Positions 29,005 through 38,025 of a stretch of 64,000 bases of DNA are shown here, in pieces. The stretch is from NCBI RefSeq assembly GCF_023555375.1, contig NZ_JAJSEE010000005.1, positions 124,001-188,000 of the forward strand. The letters run 5' to 3'. The translations under genes and the position numbers were made by a program. The notes beneath the pieces were generated by a model that ran no database searches, had not been told where the DNA came from, and saw only the letters and a program-made list of their open reading frames with translations. The DNA comes from Guyparkeria hydrothermalis (GTDB lineage: Bacteria > Pseudomonadota > Gammaproteobacteria > Halothiobacillales > Halothiobacillaceae). Every line of letters begins with the position of its first letter. Within the stretch, counting starts at the first letter, position 1.

Positions 29005-29574
29005 TCAGTTCTTGACGCGCGAGAGGTATTCGCCGGTGCGGGTGTCGCAGCGCAGCACCTCGCCTTCCTCGATGAACAGCGGCACCTTGACCACGGCGCC
29101 AGTCTCGAGGGTGGCCGGCTTGGTGCCGCCGGTGGCGGTATCACCGCGCAGGCCCGGGTCGGTCTCGACCACCTTGAGCTCGACGTGGTTGGGCGGCAGA
29201 ACCTGGATCGGCGCGCCGTTGAACAGGGTGACCTGGCACATGTCCTGTTCCTTGAGCCACTGGGCCGAGTCGCCCACGGCGTCCTTGGTCGCCATGATTT
29301 GCTCGAAGGACTCGGGATCCATAAAGTGCCACTCCTCGCCGTCGGAGAAGAGATACTGCATTTCCTGCTCGTGGATGTCGGCCGCCTCGAGCGAGTCGCC
29401 CGACTTGAAGGTGCGCTCGATGGTCTTGCCGGTCTTGAGGTTCTTGAGCTTGGTCCGGTTGAACGCCTGGCCCTTGCCGGGCTTGACGAACTCGTTCTCG
29501 ACGATGGTGGCCGGATCGCCGTCGAGCATGACCTTGAGACCGGCGCGGAATTCGTTGGTGCTGTAACTAGCCAT
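29005..29574 (-). CDS. efp: Elongation factor P
   Basis: Relieves ribosome stalling at polyproline stretches. 189 residues with three beta-barrel domains. The modified lysine is K34 in the loop [10 protein letters not shown], followed by a normal [15 protein letters not shown] strand. K34 is the beta-lysylation type, consistent with epmA and epmB on either side. ATG at 29574 ([10 protein letters not shown]) was chosen over an upstream ATG four codons earlier because family proteins begin here. Confidence 0.97.
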   Translation of the reverse strand: MASYSTNEFRAGLKVMLDGDPATIVENEFVKPGKGQAFNRTKLKNLKTGKTIERTFKSGDSLEAADIHEQEMQYLFSDGEEWHFMDPESFEQIMATKDAVGDSAQWLKEQDMCQVTLFNGAPIQVLPPNHVELKVVETDPGLRGDTATGGTKPATLETGAVVKVPLFIEEGEVLRCDTRTGEYLSRVKN

Positions 29575-29606
29575 GGGAACCTGCAAGTTAATCGAAGTCG
29601 GTGGAA

Positions 29607-30539
29607 ATGGCCGCGATCATACCTGATAACCCCTCATCGTCCCAGCATGCCGCGCGTCCCCGTCGCGATGCCGACTTCGTCGAGCTGACCACGTCGACGG
29701 TCGAGGCACAGATCGATGCCGCCGACCCGGACGATCCCGTGGCGCGCCAGTTCCGGCTCGATCCGCGCGAATCGCTCGAGGTGCCCGGTTTCGATGCCGA
29801 TCCGGTCGGCGATCTCGCCGCCAACGCCGTGCCCGGCGTGCTGCACAAGTACCGCGGTCGGGCCTTGCTGGTGCTGACCGGCGCCTGTGCCGTGCACTGT
29901 CGTTACTGCTTTCGCCGCCACTTTCCCTACGGCGACCAGCGGCTCGACGAGGACGCGCTCGAGCGGGCGCTGGATTACCTCGCCGCCGATCCGGAGATGA
30001 CCGAGGTGATCCTCTCCGGCGGTGATCCGCTGGTCTTGGGCCCCCGGCGCCTGGCGGCCGTCATCGAGCGGCTCGCCGCCTTGCCCCAGCTGCGCCGGCT
30101 GCGTATCCACAGCCGCATCCCCACGGTGTCGCCCGAGCGGATCGACGAGTCGTTGTGCCAACGGCTGGCGAGCTTTCCCGGCCAGGTGGTGCTGGTCGCG
30201 CACGTCAATCACCCGCGGGAGCTGGGGCCGCAGAGCGCCGCGGCGTTCGGCCGGTTGCGCGAGGCCGGGGTCACGCTGCTCAACCAGGCGGTATTGCTCG
30301 AGGGGGTGAACAACGACACCGATGTGCTTGCCGAGCTCTCCGAGGCGCTGTTCGCCCAGGGGGTGCTGCCGTACTACCTGCACCAACTCGACCCGGTCGC
30401 CGGTGCCGCCCACTTTGCGGTCGACGCCGCGGTGGGGCGAGAACGGATCGAGGCCTTGCGCGCCCGCCTGCCCGGCTATCTCGTGCCGCGGTTCGTGGTC
30501 GAGCAGGCCGGCGAGCCGAGCAAGACGCCGATTGCCTGA
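29607..30539 (+). CDS. epmB: EF-P beta-lysylation protein EpmB (lysine 2,3-aminomutase family)
   Basis: Radical SAM and PLP enzyme converting L-alpha-lysine to (R)-beta-lysine for EF-P. 310 residues. The cluster motif is C94, C98, C101 (CAVHCRYC), followed by the SGGDPLVL and [14 protein letters not shown] segments of the aminomutase family. The start may be ATG at 29607 or GTG at 29601; neither has a clear ribosome site. It is divergent from efp with 32 bases between start codons, so their promoters overlap. Confidence 0.93.
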   Translation: MAAIIPDNPSSSQHAARPRRDADFVELTTSTVEAQIDAADPDDPVARQFRLDPRESLEVPGFDADPVGDLAANAVPGVLHKYRGRALLVLTGACAVHCRYCFRRHFPYGDQRLDEDALERALDYLAADPEMTEVILSGGDPLVLGPRRLAAVIERLAALPQLRRLRIHSRIPTVSPERIDESLCQRLASFPGQVVLVAHVNHPRELGPQSAAAFGRLREAGVTLLNQAVLLEGVNNDTDVLAELSEALFAQGVLPYYLHQLDPVAGAAHFAVDAAVGRERIEALRARLPGYLVPRFVVEQAGEPSKTPIA

Positions 30540-30600
30540 CCCGATCTCGTCCGACGGTTTCCGCCCCGCCAGGCGCCGGCCAGCGGGCGTCAGGCGTAGA

Positions 30601-30630
30601 TTGGGGCGGTCACATTGAATACAGTATGAT
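30601..30630 (+). promoter_or_regulatory. Candidate sigma-70 promoter of the PilZ-like/FimX-like pair
   Basis: TTGGGG, 18 bases, TATGAT, 67 bases before the start at 30698. The -10 is good and the -35 is fair. It is the best promoter-like sequence in the 158-base gap after epmB. Confidence 0.4.
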
Positions 30631-30697
30631 CGTACGCCCCCGACGTCCGGGTGCACGGAAGCAAGATCCCGTTCGGGATGCGATAAGGAGTTCGTCG

Positions 30698-32341
30698 ATG
30701 GCCGATTCGTCTCAGCCACCCCAGTCCCATGCCGTGGATGATCTCGAGACCCTGCTCGAGCGGGTCCCGATCGTGGGTCCCACCGAGGCGGCCAGCCTGC
30801 TGGCCGGCTTTCTCGGCCGGACCGATCTCGAGGAGATCAGCGACGAGGCGCTCGATGGCCTGATCGCGCGGCTCGAGCCACAGGTCGAGCGCACGGCCAA
30901 GGCACTGCGGCGCAGCCTGAGGCAAAGCCCGCTGCCGATGTCGAGCCAGGCGCGCGAGCAGTTGTCGGCACTCTTTACCCTGTATCGCGCGGCCCAGTCG
31001 CTTGCCAACCTGCGCCTGGGGCTGGTCGAGGCCGGCGATGCCCGCCAGGCACGCGCGACCGCCCATCGCCAACGGGTCGAGTGGGCGGCGCGCCTGATCC
31101 TCGATTGTTACCAGCTCTACGTCGGCGTGCCGCAGCCGCTGTACGCCGACCTGCATCAGTTCGCCCGTGCGGCCTGCCGCGACCTCGAGTCGGCGCAGCC
31201 CGAGGCCTGGGGCGAGGTGCGCGACGTCTACGTGGCCGTGCTGCTGCTCGCGATGGTCAATCCGTACGCCCTGACGGTCGAGGAGATGGCGGTGCTCTAC
31301 CCCTGCCTGCGCGAAGTGGGGCGGGTGGTCGAGATCACCGCCGACCGGCCCGGCGGATCGGCGCGCTTCGTCGACATGACCGGGCGACTCGCCCCGCATA
31401 TCGCCATCAGCGGCGGCAAGGCGAACCCCGACGGGGCCGTGTACGTCGGCGTCGATGCCCTGTATCGGCAGGAGACCATCGAGGGCCTCGATGCGGAGTG
31501 CCGTCTGGCCCTGCGCGGCTTTCTGCGCCGGTTGCAGTTTTTCCTGAATTCGCGCGAGGCGCGTCGCCACGACCACCTCGAACGGAAGATCGGCGAGCGC
31601 TCGCTGATCACCATCGGCTTTCACAGCGTGCACCACCGGCTGCTCGATGACATGCTCTACAGCCTGCGCGCCTCGCAGCACCTGACCTTTTCCGGTCTCG
31701 ACTGGGAGGGCCTGGAACGCCCGGTGCACGGCCAGGTCAAGGACGGCCCGAGCATTCACGACTTCAAGCTCGAGATCGACTCGGGCGCGCGCGACGACGT
31801 CGACTGGGAGGCGATGCCCGACGCCAACGGCCGTCCCGCGACCCCGCGGCTCAACGAGCCGGCGACCTGGGACGTGGTCAATCTCTCCGAGCGGGGGTTG
31901 CGACTGCACTGGCGACTGGCCGACAACAGTCGCGCGGCGGTCGACGAGCTGATCCTGATCGAACGTGACCCGATGGAGGAGGTCGGGGGGCTGGCCGCCG
32001 TCGTCGGGGTGGGTATCATCCGCTGGGTACGTCACCTCGACGAGGGCAATCGCACCATCGACATGGGCGTCGAGCGACTGCCGGGCGACTGGATGGCGTA
32101 TTTCGCCCACCCGGCCGACGAGTCGCCGCACGCCGCTGGCACCTGGCCGGTGCTCGCGCGCCTCGAGGGGGATCGGATCGATCAACTGATCCTGCCGCCG
32201 GATCTGGCCGATCGCGGCCGTCGCGTGACGGTGATCCGCGAGCGGGGCCAGGACGTGCCCCTGAACCTCGAACGCATCGTGATGGTGGGCTCCCACCTGG
32301 TCGTGATGGAAACCAGCCCCGACAAGGGAGGCAATAAGTGA
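30698..32341 (+). CDS. Conserved protein with C-terminal PilZ-like domain
   Basis: 547 residues, predicted cytoplasmic. The first ~380 residues are mostly helical and unrecognised. The C-terminal part (from about residue 388) has VVNLSERGLRLHW, then GIIRWVRHL and MGVERLPGDW. This follows the PilZ pattern of a (D/N)xSxxG strand, a VRW strand and a final GVxxL strand. The RxxxR c-di-GMP motif of classical PilZ domains was not found, so it may not bind the nucleotide. AAGGAG lies seven bases before the ATG. The stop overlaps the start of the FimX-like gene, so the two proteins are likely partners. Confidence 0.65.
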   Translation: MADSSQPPQSHAVDDLETLLERVPIVGPTEAASLLAGFLGRTDLEEISDEALDGLIARLEPQVERTAKALRRSLRQSPLPMSSQAREQLSALFTLYRAAQSLANLRLGLVEAGDARQARATAHRQRVEWAARLILDCYQLYVGVPQPLYADLHQFARAACRDLESAQPEAWGEVRDVYVAVLLLAMVNPYALTVEEMAVLYPCLREVGRVVEITADRPGGSARFVDMTGRLAPHIAISGGKANPDGAVYVGVDALYRQETIEGLDAECRLALRGFLRRLQFFLNSREARRHDHLERKIGERSLITIGFHSVHHRLLDDMLYSLRASQHLTFSGLDWEGLERPVHGQVKDGPSIHDFKLEIDSGARDDVDWEAMPDANGRPATPRLNEPATWDVVNLSERGLRLHWRLADNSRAAVDELILIERDPMEEVGGLAAVVGVGIIRWVRHLDEGNRTIDMGVERLPGDWMAYFAHPADESPHAAGTWPVLARLEGDRIDQLILPPDLADRGRRVTVIRERGQDVPLNLERIVMVGSHLVVMETSPDKGGNK

Positions 32342-34431
32342 CGCCCGTCGAAACCGTCGAGAACACCCCGTTTTCCATCCTGCACGTGATCGGGTCGGTC
32401 AACGACTCGATCGCCCTGCGTGGCGAGTTGCGCAACGCCGGGCTCCAGGCCTCGGTGCACAATGCCGCCGATTTCGATGCCGCGCGCCACGAGATCACCG
32501 CCACCCCGATCGACGTCGTCTACATCGAGTACGGTGCGAATGCCCTGGAGATGCTGACCGCCCTGCACGAGCTCGCCGCGCGCGAGCCGGCGCTGGCCGG
32601 CGTGCCGATGGTGGTCTACGACGACATCGGCGGCGTCGAGGAGATCGAGGCCTACCTCGAGGCCGGCGCGTTTTCCGTGATTACCCACGAGTCGCTGGTC
32701 GAGCCGATCCTGATGCGGGCCGTGGCCTTCGCGTTGCTCTACCAGGATCGTGAGCGCAAGGCCGCCCAGCTGTCGAAGTCCGAGCTGCGCTGCCAGAAGC
32801 TGATCGACGGCTCCTCCGAGGCGGTGGCCTACCTGCAGGACGGGCTGCACATCTACGCCAACCAGGCCTACCTCGACCTGCTCGGCTTTGCCAGCATCGA
32901 CGAGTTGCGCGAGGAGCCCATCCTGGACCTCGCCGCCGGCGATTCCGCCCAGCGCCTGAAGGCCTTCCTCAAGACCGAGGACGCGGAGGACACCTTCACC
33001 CTCAGGACCAACGGCGGCCACGAGATCGAGGTGCGGATCCACAGCACCGCGGCCTCCTTCGACGGCGAGCCCTGCCTGCAGGTCTTCGCGACGCAGGTGA
33101 AGGAGGACGTGGCCGACATTTCCGAGCAGCTCGAGTACTTCGCGCGTCGCGATCTGCTCACCGGCTTGTATAACCGCAACTACCTGTTCGAGCAGATCGA
33201 GGCCCGCCGGGCGGAGATCGTCAGCGGCGACGAGGAGGAGACCGGCGCGCTGCTGCTGCTCGAGATCCTCAACCACGACGAGATCAAGCGCCACATCGGC
33301 ACCACCGGCATGGACAATCTGCTGACCGAGTTCGGCAAGAAGGTTGAGGAGCGGGTCGGTGGTCAGGGGCTGGTCGCGCGCCACGGCGCGTTCTCCTTCC
33401 TGATCCTGCTGGGACGGCTCGACCGCCACGGCACCGCCGAGTTGGCCGAGGTGCTCAACGAGCTCGCCCGCGATTACGTCTACACCCAGGGCACCACCTC
33501 GGTGACCGTCTCCACCTCGGCGGGTTATCTCGTGCTCGACGAGAACTCCCCGCCCAATGCCGCCGAGCTGGTCGACCGGGTCGAACGCGCATCCAACCGC
33601 GCCGCGCAGGAAGGCAAGTACCAGGCCCGTCTGTACGAGCCGGATCTCAAGACCGCCTCGGAGCGCGAGCAGGACGAGGCCTGGGCGCGCAAGATCAAGA
33701 CGGCCCTGCGCGAAAGCCGATTCTCGCTGGTGTTCCAGCCGATCGTTTCGTTGACCGGCGATCGCGAGATCAGTCGCTACGAGGTGTTCGTGCGCATGCT
33801 CGACGAGGACGGCAGCCTGATCTCGCCGGCCGAGTTCCTCTCGCAGGCCGAGCGCGGCGACCTGATCCAGTCGATCGACCGTTGGGTGGTGCTTTCGGCG
33901 GTCAAGCAGATCCACAACGGCGTCAAGAACGGCGAGAAGCCCAAGCTCTACATTCGCATCAGCGACGCCTCCCTGCATGACCCCGAGTTCACCAAGTGGC
34001 TGACCCAGCGTCTGCAGATGACCCGTCTGCCGGACACCTTGCTCGCCATCCAGGTGTCGGTCGACAAGGCCGGCCACGCCTTGCGTCACCTGGCGGACAT
34101 GCAGCAGGCGCTGCATCCGCTGGGCGGCGAGCTCATCCTCGACGGCTTCGGTTCCGGCGACGACGGTTTCCGCATCCTCGACCACCTGCCGGTCTCGACC
34201 ATCAAGATCGCCCGGCCGCTGTTGGAGCATTTCGCCCAGGAGAGCGCCAACCAGGATCGCGTCGGCGAGGTGGTCAGGCACGCCAAGGACGCGGAGATGG
34301 CGGTGATCGTGCCCAACGTGGAGAACGCAGCCAGCCTGCAGATCCTCTGGCCGATGGGCGTGGATTTCGTGCAGGGCGACTTCATCCAGGCGCCGCAGGA
34401 AAGCCTCGAGTTCGACTTCGCGCAGTTCTGA
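32338..34431 (+). CDS. FimX-like protein with degenerate GGDEF and EAL domains
   Basis: 697 residues in the order receiver-like (1-135), PAS (about 150-265), GGDEF-like (about 275-440), EAL-like (about 455-697). The GGDEF motif is replaced by HGAFSF near residue 348 and the EAL motif reads YEVF near residue 481, so neither synthesis nor hydrolysis of c-di-GMP is expected. VQGDFIQAPQE near the end matches the last conserved EAL segment. This layout is that of FimX, a c-di-GMP sensor controlling type IV pilus assembly. Start is GTG, overlapping the upstream stop. Whether pili are the target here is inference. Confidence 0.75.
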   Translation: MTPVETVENTPFSILHVIGSVNDSIALRGELRNAGLQASVHNAADFDAARHEITATPIDVVYIEYGANALEMLTALHELAAREPALAGVPMVVYDDIGGVEEIEAYLEAGAFSVITHESLVEPILMRAVAFALLYQDRERKAAQLSKSELRCQKLIDGSSEAVAYLQDGLHIYANQAYLDLLGFASIDELREEPILDLAAGDSAQRLKAFLKTEDAEDTFTLRTNGGHEIEVRIHSTAASFDGEPCLQVFATQVKEDVADISEQLEYFARRDLLTGLYNRNYLFEQIEARRAEIVSGDEEETGALLLLEILNHDEIKRHIGTTGMDNLLTEFGKKVEERVGGQGLVARHGAFSFLILLGRLDRHGTAELAEVLNELARDYVYTQGTTSVTVSTSAGYLVLDENSPPNAAELVDRVERASNRAAQEGKYQARLYEPDLKTASEREQDEAWARKIKTALRESRFSLVFQPIVSLTGDREISRYEVFVRMLDEDGSLISPAEFLSQAERGDLIQSIDRWVVLSAVKQIHNGVKNGEKPKLYIRISDASLHDPEFTKWLTQRLQMTRLPDTLLAIQVSVDKAGHALRHLADMQQALHPLGGELILDGFGSGDDGFRILDHLPVSTIKIARPLLEHFAQESANQDRVGEVVRHAKDAEMAVIVPNVENAASLQILWPMGVDFVQGDFIQAPQESLEFDFAQF

Positions 34432-34531
34432 CCCTCGCCGCGCCGCCCTGCAAAAGGGGGTGGATCCGGGCTACCATTGGCGCCGCCCGGCACGCGCCCG
34501 GGTGCCCCATCCACACCCGAGAGCCGACGCC

Positions 34532-34966
34532 GTGACGGACGCCGACCAGCCGCTTGCCCCGCCCCTGCCGACCACGCTGCCCACCGACCGTATCCTGGTG
34601 CAGGGCCTCGAGTTCGAGACCATCATCGGCATCCTGCCCGCCGAGCGGGAGACCCCGCAGCCGGTGCGCATCGATCTCGTCCTCGAGGTCGAGTCGTTCC
34701 GGCAGGCGGTGCTCAGCGAACACATCGACCAGACGGTCGACTACGCGGCCGTCTCCCGGCGCGTCACCGAGATCGCGCGCGAGGGACGCTTCCAGCTGGT
34801 CGAGACCCTGGCCGAGCGCTGCTGCGAGGTGCTGCTGACCGAATTCCCCATTCGCCGTGTCACGATGCGCGCGATCAAGCCGCACGCCCTGGCCGAGGCG
34901 GCCGGCGTGGGGGTCGAGATTACCCGTGAAATGACGCCGGAGGCGGCGGCCGGGGAGGGCGCATGA
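34532..34966 (+). CDS. folB: Dihydroneopterin aldolase FolB
   Basis: Folate pathway enzyme cleaving 7,8-dihydroneopterin. 144 residues with a GTG start. LVQGLEFETIIGILPAER near residue 22 holds the catalytic glutamate region, TVDYAAVSRRV the conserved tyrosine, and MRAIKPHALAEAAGVGVEI the catalytic lysine and C-terminal strand. The GTG at 34532 is supported by a GAGAG site. Its last four bases overlap the start of the MidA-like gene. Confidence 0.88.
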   Translation: MTDADQPLAPPLPTTLPTDRILVQGLEFETIIGILPAERETPQPVRIDLVLEVESFRQAVLSEHIDQTVDYAAVSRRVTEIAREGRFQLVETLAERCCEVLLTEFPIRRVTMRAIKPHALAEAAGVGVEITREMTPEAAAGEGA

Positions 34967-36171
34967 GCGCCGGATCTCGCCACGAAGGGTTCGAGCTGCC
35001 GGCACCGTCACCGGCCGACCAGGCCAAGAGCCTCGCGTTGATTGAGCCGCTGGTCGAGCGGATGCATGAGGGCCCCATCCCGTTCGCCGAGTACATGGCC
35101 ACCGTGCTCTATCACCCGACGCTGGGCTACTACGGCAGCGGCCAGGTCGCCTTCGGCGTGGGCGGCGATTTCATTACCGCCCCGGAACGCTCGCGTTTCT
35201 TCACCCACGGGCTGGCCTACGAGTGGCACCAGGCGCAGGCCGCCGGGCTGGGCGGCGAGATCCTCGAAATCGGCGCGGGGTCGGGGCGTCTGGCCATCGA
35301 TCTCCTCGACCGGCTGGCCGCGGACGAGGCGCTGCCCGCGCGCTACACCATCCTCGAGATCTCCCCGGCACTGGCCGAACGCCAGGCCGAGAACCTGCGC
35401 GCGTCATTGCCACCGGCGGTGGCCGAACGCGTGCGCTGGATCGATTCGTGGTCGGATCTGGGGTGGTCGGGCGGCATCGTGATCGCCAACGAAGTGCTCG
35501 ATGCCATGCCGATGGAGCGCTTTCGCTGGTGGCCGGGCAAACCGGAAACGGCCGAGCGCCTGTTGGTGGGCTTCGACGGCCAGCGATTCGTCTGGGAGGA
35601 ACGGCCCGCCGACGAGGCGTTGCGGGCCACGGTCGAGGCGATCGGCGCGCGCATCGAACGCCCCATCGTCACGCCGCGCGAGACCGTGCTGGCCGAATAC
35701 AACCCGGATCTTGCCGGCTGGCTGGGCGAGATGCACGCGTCACTCGACGCCGGTGGCGAGACCTGGATCTACCTGTTCGACTACGGCAGCCACACCGCCG
35801 ATATCTACCGAGCCGATCGCGACGAGGGCACGCTCAAGTGCCACTACCGGCACCTGGCCCACGAGGATCCGTTCGTCTACCCGGGGCTGCAGGACATCAC
35901 CGCCTGGGTGGATTTCCAGGCCGTCGAGCAGGCCGCGCGACAGGCGGGGTTCGCGATCGACGGCGAGCGCAGTCAGGCGCAGTGGCTGCTGGGCACCGAC
36001 GTGCCACAACGGGTCGAGCGCGAACTGCAGTCCCGCGATTCCCTCGCGGATCAGGCGCGTCTCGCACAGGAATTCCGCGAATTGGTCATGCCCACCGAGA
36101 TGGGCGAGCGGTTCCGGGTGATGCGGCTGCGTCTGGATCAGGCCGAGGCAGGCGCCTCGTCGAGGCGTTGA
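34963..36171 (+). CDS. MidA/NDUFAF7-family SAM-dependent methyltransferase
   Basis: 402 residues. The family signature is PIPFAEYMATVLYHPTLGYYGS (from about residue 37), then GGDFITAPERSRFF. The SAM-binding motif I is EILEIGAGSGRLAIDLL near residue 100, and IANEVLDAMPMERF follows. Mitochondrial NDUFAF7 methylates an arginine of complex I subunit NDUFS2 during assembly; bacterial roles are less clear. The start overlaps folB. The 3' end overlaps the convergent SDR gene by 34 bases. Confidence 0.88.
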   Translation: MSAGSRHEGFELPAPSPADQAKSLALIEPLVERMHEGPIPFAEYMATVLYHPTLGYYGSGQVAFGVGGDFITAPERSRFFTHGLAYEWHQAQAAGLGGEILEIGAGSGRLAIDLLDRLAADEALPARYTILEISPALAERQAENLRASLPPAVAERVRWIDSWSDLGWSGGIVIANEVLDAMPMERFRWWPGKPETAERLLVGFDGQRFVWEERPADEALRATVEAIGARIERPIVTPRETVLAEYNPDLAGWLGEMHASLDAGGETWIYLFDYGSHTADIYRADRDEGTLKCHYRHLAHEDPFVYPGLQDITAWVDFQAVEQAARQAGFAIDGERSQAQWLLGTDVPQRVERELQSRDSLADQARLAQEFRELVMPTEMGERFRVMRLRLDQAEAGASSRR

Positions 36172-36908
36172 ATCGCCCCCGATTCGCCGTGTTCCAGCCA
36201 GTCGAGCAGGGCGGGCATCACCGCGCAGGGCGGCTGGCGGTCCTGGGTGAGCTCGCCGGGGAAGCGCGCGTGGCGCAGGCGGCTGTTGACCGCGCCCGGA
36301 TCGAAGCCGGTGATCCACACCCTCGGCGTCTCCGCGGCCCACTGGCGGATCATCCGCTCGATGCCGGCGTGGGCGATGTCATGCGCGCTGCCGTAGGCAT
36401 CGGTGCCGCGATCGGTGAAGAACAGCACGCGCGGCCGACTGGCGCGCTCCAGCAGTGGCCATGCGCTGCGGGTGAGGGCAAACGGCGCGGTGAGGTTCAC
36501 GTGTAGGCTTTCCTGGAACTTCATCAGGTCGGCCTGGGCGAGCGGGGCGAGTTCGCCGGCCGTGCCCATGGCATGCACCAGCAGGTCCAGGCGGCCGAAG
36601 GCCCGCTCGATTCCCTCGACCAGCGTGGCGTAGTCCTCTGGCGCGGCCCCGGAAAAGTCCACCGGCTGGATTACCGGCGGTTCGCCGCGGACCTCGGCAG
36701 GCACCTCGGGCAGCACCCGTTGGTTGATGTCGTCGGCCAGCCGGTCGAGCTGATCGAGCTTGCGTCCCAGCAGGATCACGGTCGCGCCGCGGGCGGCCAG
36801 CGTCTGTGCGGTGGCGGTGCCCAGCGCGCCGGTCGCGCCGTTGATTAGCACGACCTGCCCGGCAAACGAGGTATCGATCGGCGTGTCGGTGGAAGGGGAG
36901 TCGGTCAT
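36138..36908 (-). CDS. SDR family oxidoreductase, YciK-like, with altered active site
   Basis: 256 residues with a Rossmann fold. The cofactor motif is NGATGALG near residue 27, and DLLVHAMGTAGELAPL corresponds to the NAG strand. At the place of the catalytic YxxxK the sequence is AYGSAHDIAHAG: tyrosine present, lysine replaced by histidine. The protein may be non-catalytic or use a different proton relay. ATG at 36908 gives the normal N-terminus. yciK often follows ubiG-gph in gammaproteobacteria; here it has been separated from them. Confidence 0.75.
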   Translation of the reverse strand: MTDSPSTDTPIDTSFAGQVVLINGATGALGTATAQTLAARGATVILLGRKLDQLDRLADDINQRVLPEVPAEVRGEPPVIQPVDFSGAAPEDYATLVEGIERAFGRLDLLVHAMGTAGELAPLAQADLMKFQESLHVNLTAPFALTRSAWPLLERASRPRVLFFTDRGTDAYGSAHDIAHAGIERMIRQWAAETPRVWITGFDPGAVNSRLRHARFPGELTQDRQPPCAVMPALLDWLEHGESGAIQRLDEAPASA

Positions 36909-36982
36909 CGGGATGTCTCGGCAAGGTGAGCCCGCCATCATTGCCATGATCGGGCCGGAAAGGGTCGGGTTAGCCGTTGGGG

Positions 36983-37858
36983 TTACCAGGAGGCGCGCCA
37001 GGCAAGCCACCACTGGCGCACGGGACTGATTTCAACGCGGCCGCCGGTGAGTTCCGCGGGTGTTTCCTGCATCAGGCGCAGGTGCTCGAGGTCGACGGCG
37101 CGCAGAATGCGGAACAGACGCGGCGGTCGGCCACTCGCCGGCCAGTCGCTCAAGCCGGCGCGAATGCGGTCGAGTTCCTCGCGGAACAGGGCCTCGCGAT
37201 CGGCCGGCGCCGGTTCGCGATAAAGGTCGGCCTCGTCCAGGCCGAAGCGATTCAGCGTGTCCTGTGGCAGGTAGACGCGGCCGATGCGCGCATGCCGCCC
37301 CAGCAGCCGCGCGCGGTCGAGCCGACCATGCCAGCGCCCCAGCCGTGCCGCGGCCTCGATCTGCTCGGCGGGCAGGGCCAGCAGGCGGCCGTACAGGGCG
37401 AACAGGCTGGCGTAGCGCGCGTCGAGAAAGGCCTCGAGGTCCGCCTCGCCGGCAAAGCCCTCGTATTCGAGCTCGATGCGCGCTGCCCCCAGACGCTCCT
37501 CCAGCCGGCCGACCAGCGGCGAGTCCTCGCGACGGGCCTCTTCGCCCAGGCCGACCTCGTCGAGCCCCGCGGCGAGCGACTGGATGACCGGGTGCTCGGC
37601 CCGCCCCTGGGTCATGCCCAGCAGCGCCTCGCGCCACCAATCGAGCTTGGCCATCGCGACCTGCGGTTCGCTGACCGTCTCCGGGATCTCGGCCAGCGAG
37701 ACGTCCAGCGCGCGCAGGGCCGTCACCGCCCGCTGTCGGGCCGGGGATAGCTTGAGGCTGGCCAGCCGGAAGGCGCTGCCTACCGGACGGGCGAGTCGCT
37801 CGCATTCGGCGGCAGCCAGGTGGGGCTCGACCGAGGGGCGGGTGGATTCGGCGTTCAT
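36983..37858 (-). CDS. Squalene/phytoene synthase-fold protein, NDUFAF6-like, catalytic motifs lost
   Basis: 291 residues, all-helical. The terpenoid synthase fold is recognisable in ALRALDVSLAEIPETVSEP and AKLDWWREALLG in the first third, and in IGRVYLPQDTLNRFGLDE in the second. The two aspartate-rich metal motifs of true synthases are absent: the first reads LDVSLAEI and the second LLGRHARIGRVYLP. This matches the NDUFAF6 group, linked to complex I assembly in mitochondria and found widely in bacteria. It is 74 bases upstream of the SDR gene on the same strand. Confidence 0.75.
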   Translation of the reverse strand: MNAESTRPSVEPHLAAAECERLARPVGSAFRLASLKLSPARQRAVTALRALDVSLAEIPETVSEPQVAMAKLDWWREALLGMTQGRAEHPVIQSLAAGLDEVGLGEEARREDSPLVGRLEERLGAARIELEYEGFAGEADLEAFLDARYASLFALYGRLLALPAEQIEAAARLGRWHGRLDRARLLGRHARIGRVYLPQDTLNRFGLDEADLYREPAPADREALFREELDRIRAGLSDWPASGRPPRLFRILRAVDLEHLRLMQETPAELTGGRVEISPVRQWWLAWRASW

Positions 37859-37942
37859 GGGCGCCGATTCTACCAGTTCCCTGCCTTCTGCCCGGGATCG
37901 CCCGGCGCGAACCGTCCCCCCGGATCGGCCAGCGATGGCCCC

Positions 37943-37969
37943 TCAAGAAATCGTCCCACTGACCGATAA
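37943..37969 (+). promoter_or_regulatory. Candidate sigma-28 promoter of the chemoreceptor gene
   Basis: TCAAGAAA, 11 bases, ACCGATAA. The -10 differs from GCCGATAA at one base and the -35 keeps TcAA with the right spacing. It is 57 bases before the chemoreceptor ATG, as expected for a late flagellar-class gene. Confidence 0.6.
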
Positions 37970-38025
37970 CCGATCAGGCGTCTATCCTGTTGCGCCATCC
38001 ACTTCGAGCCAGGTGCCATCCAATC

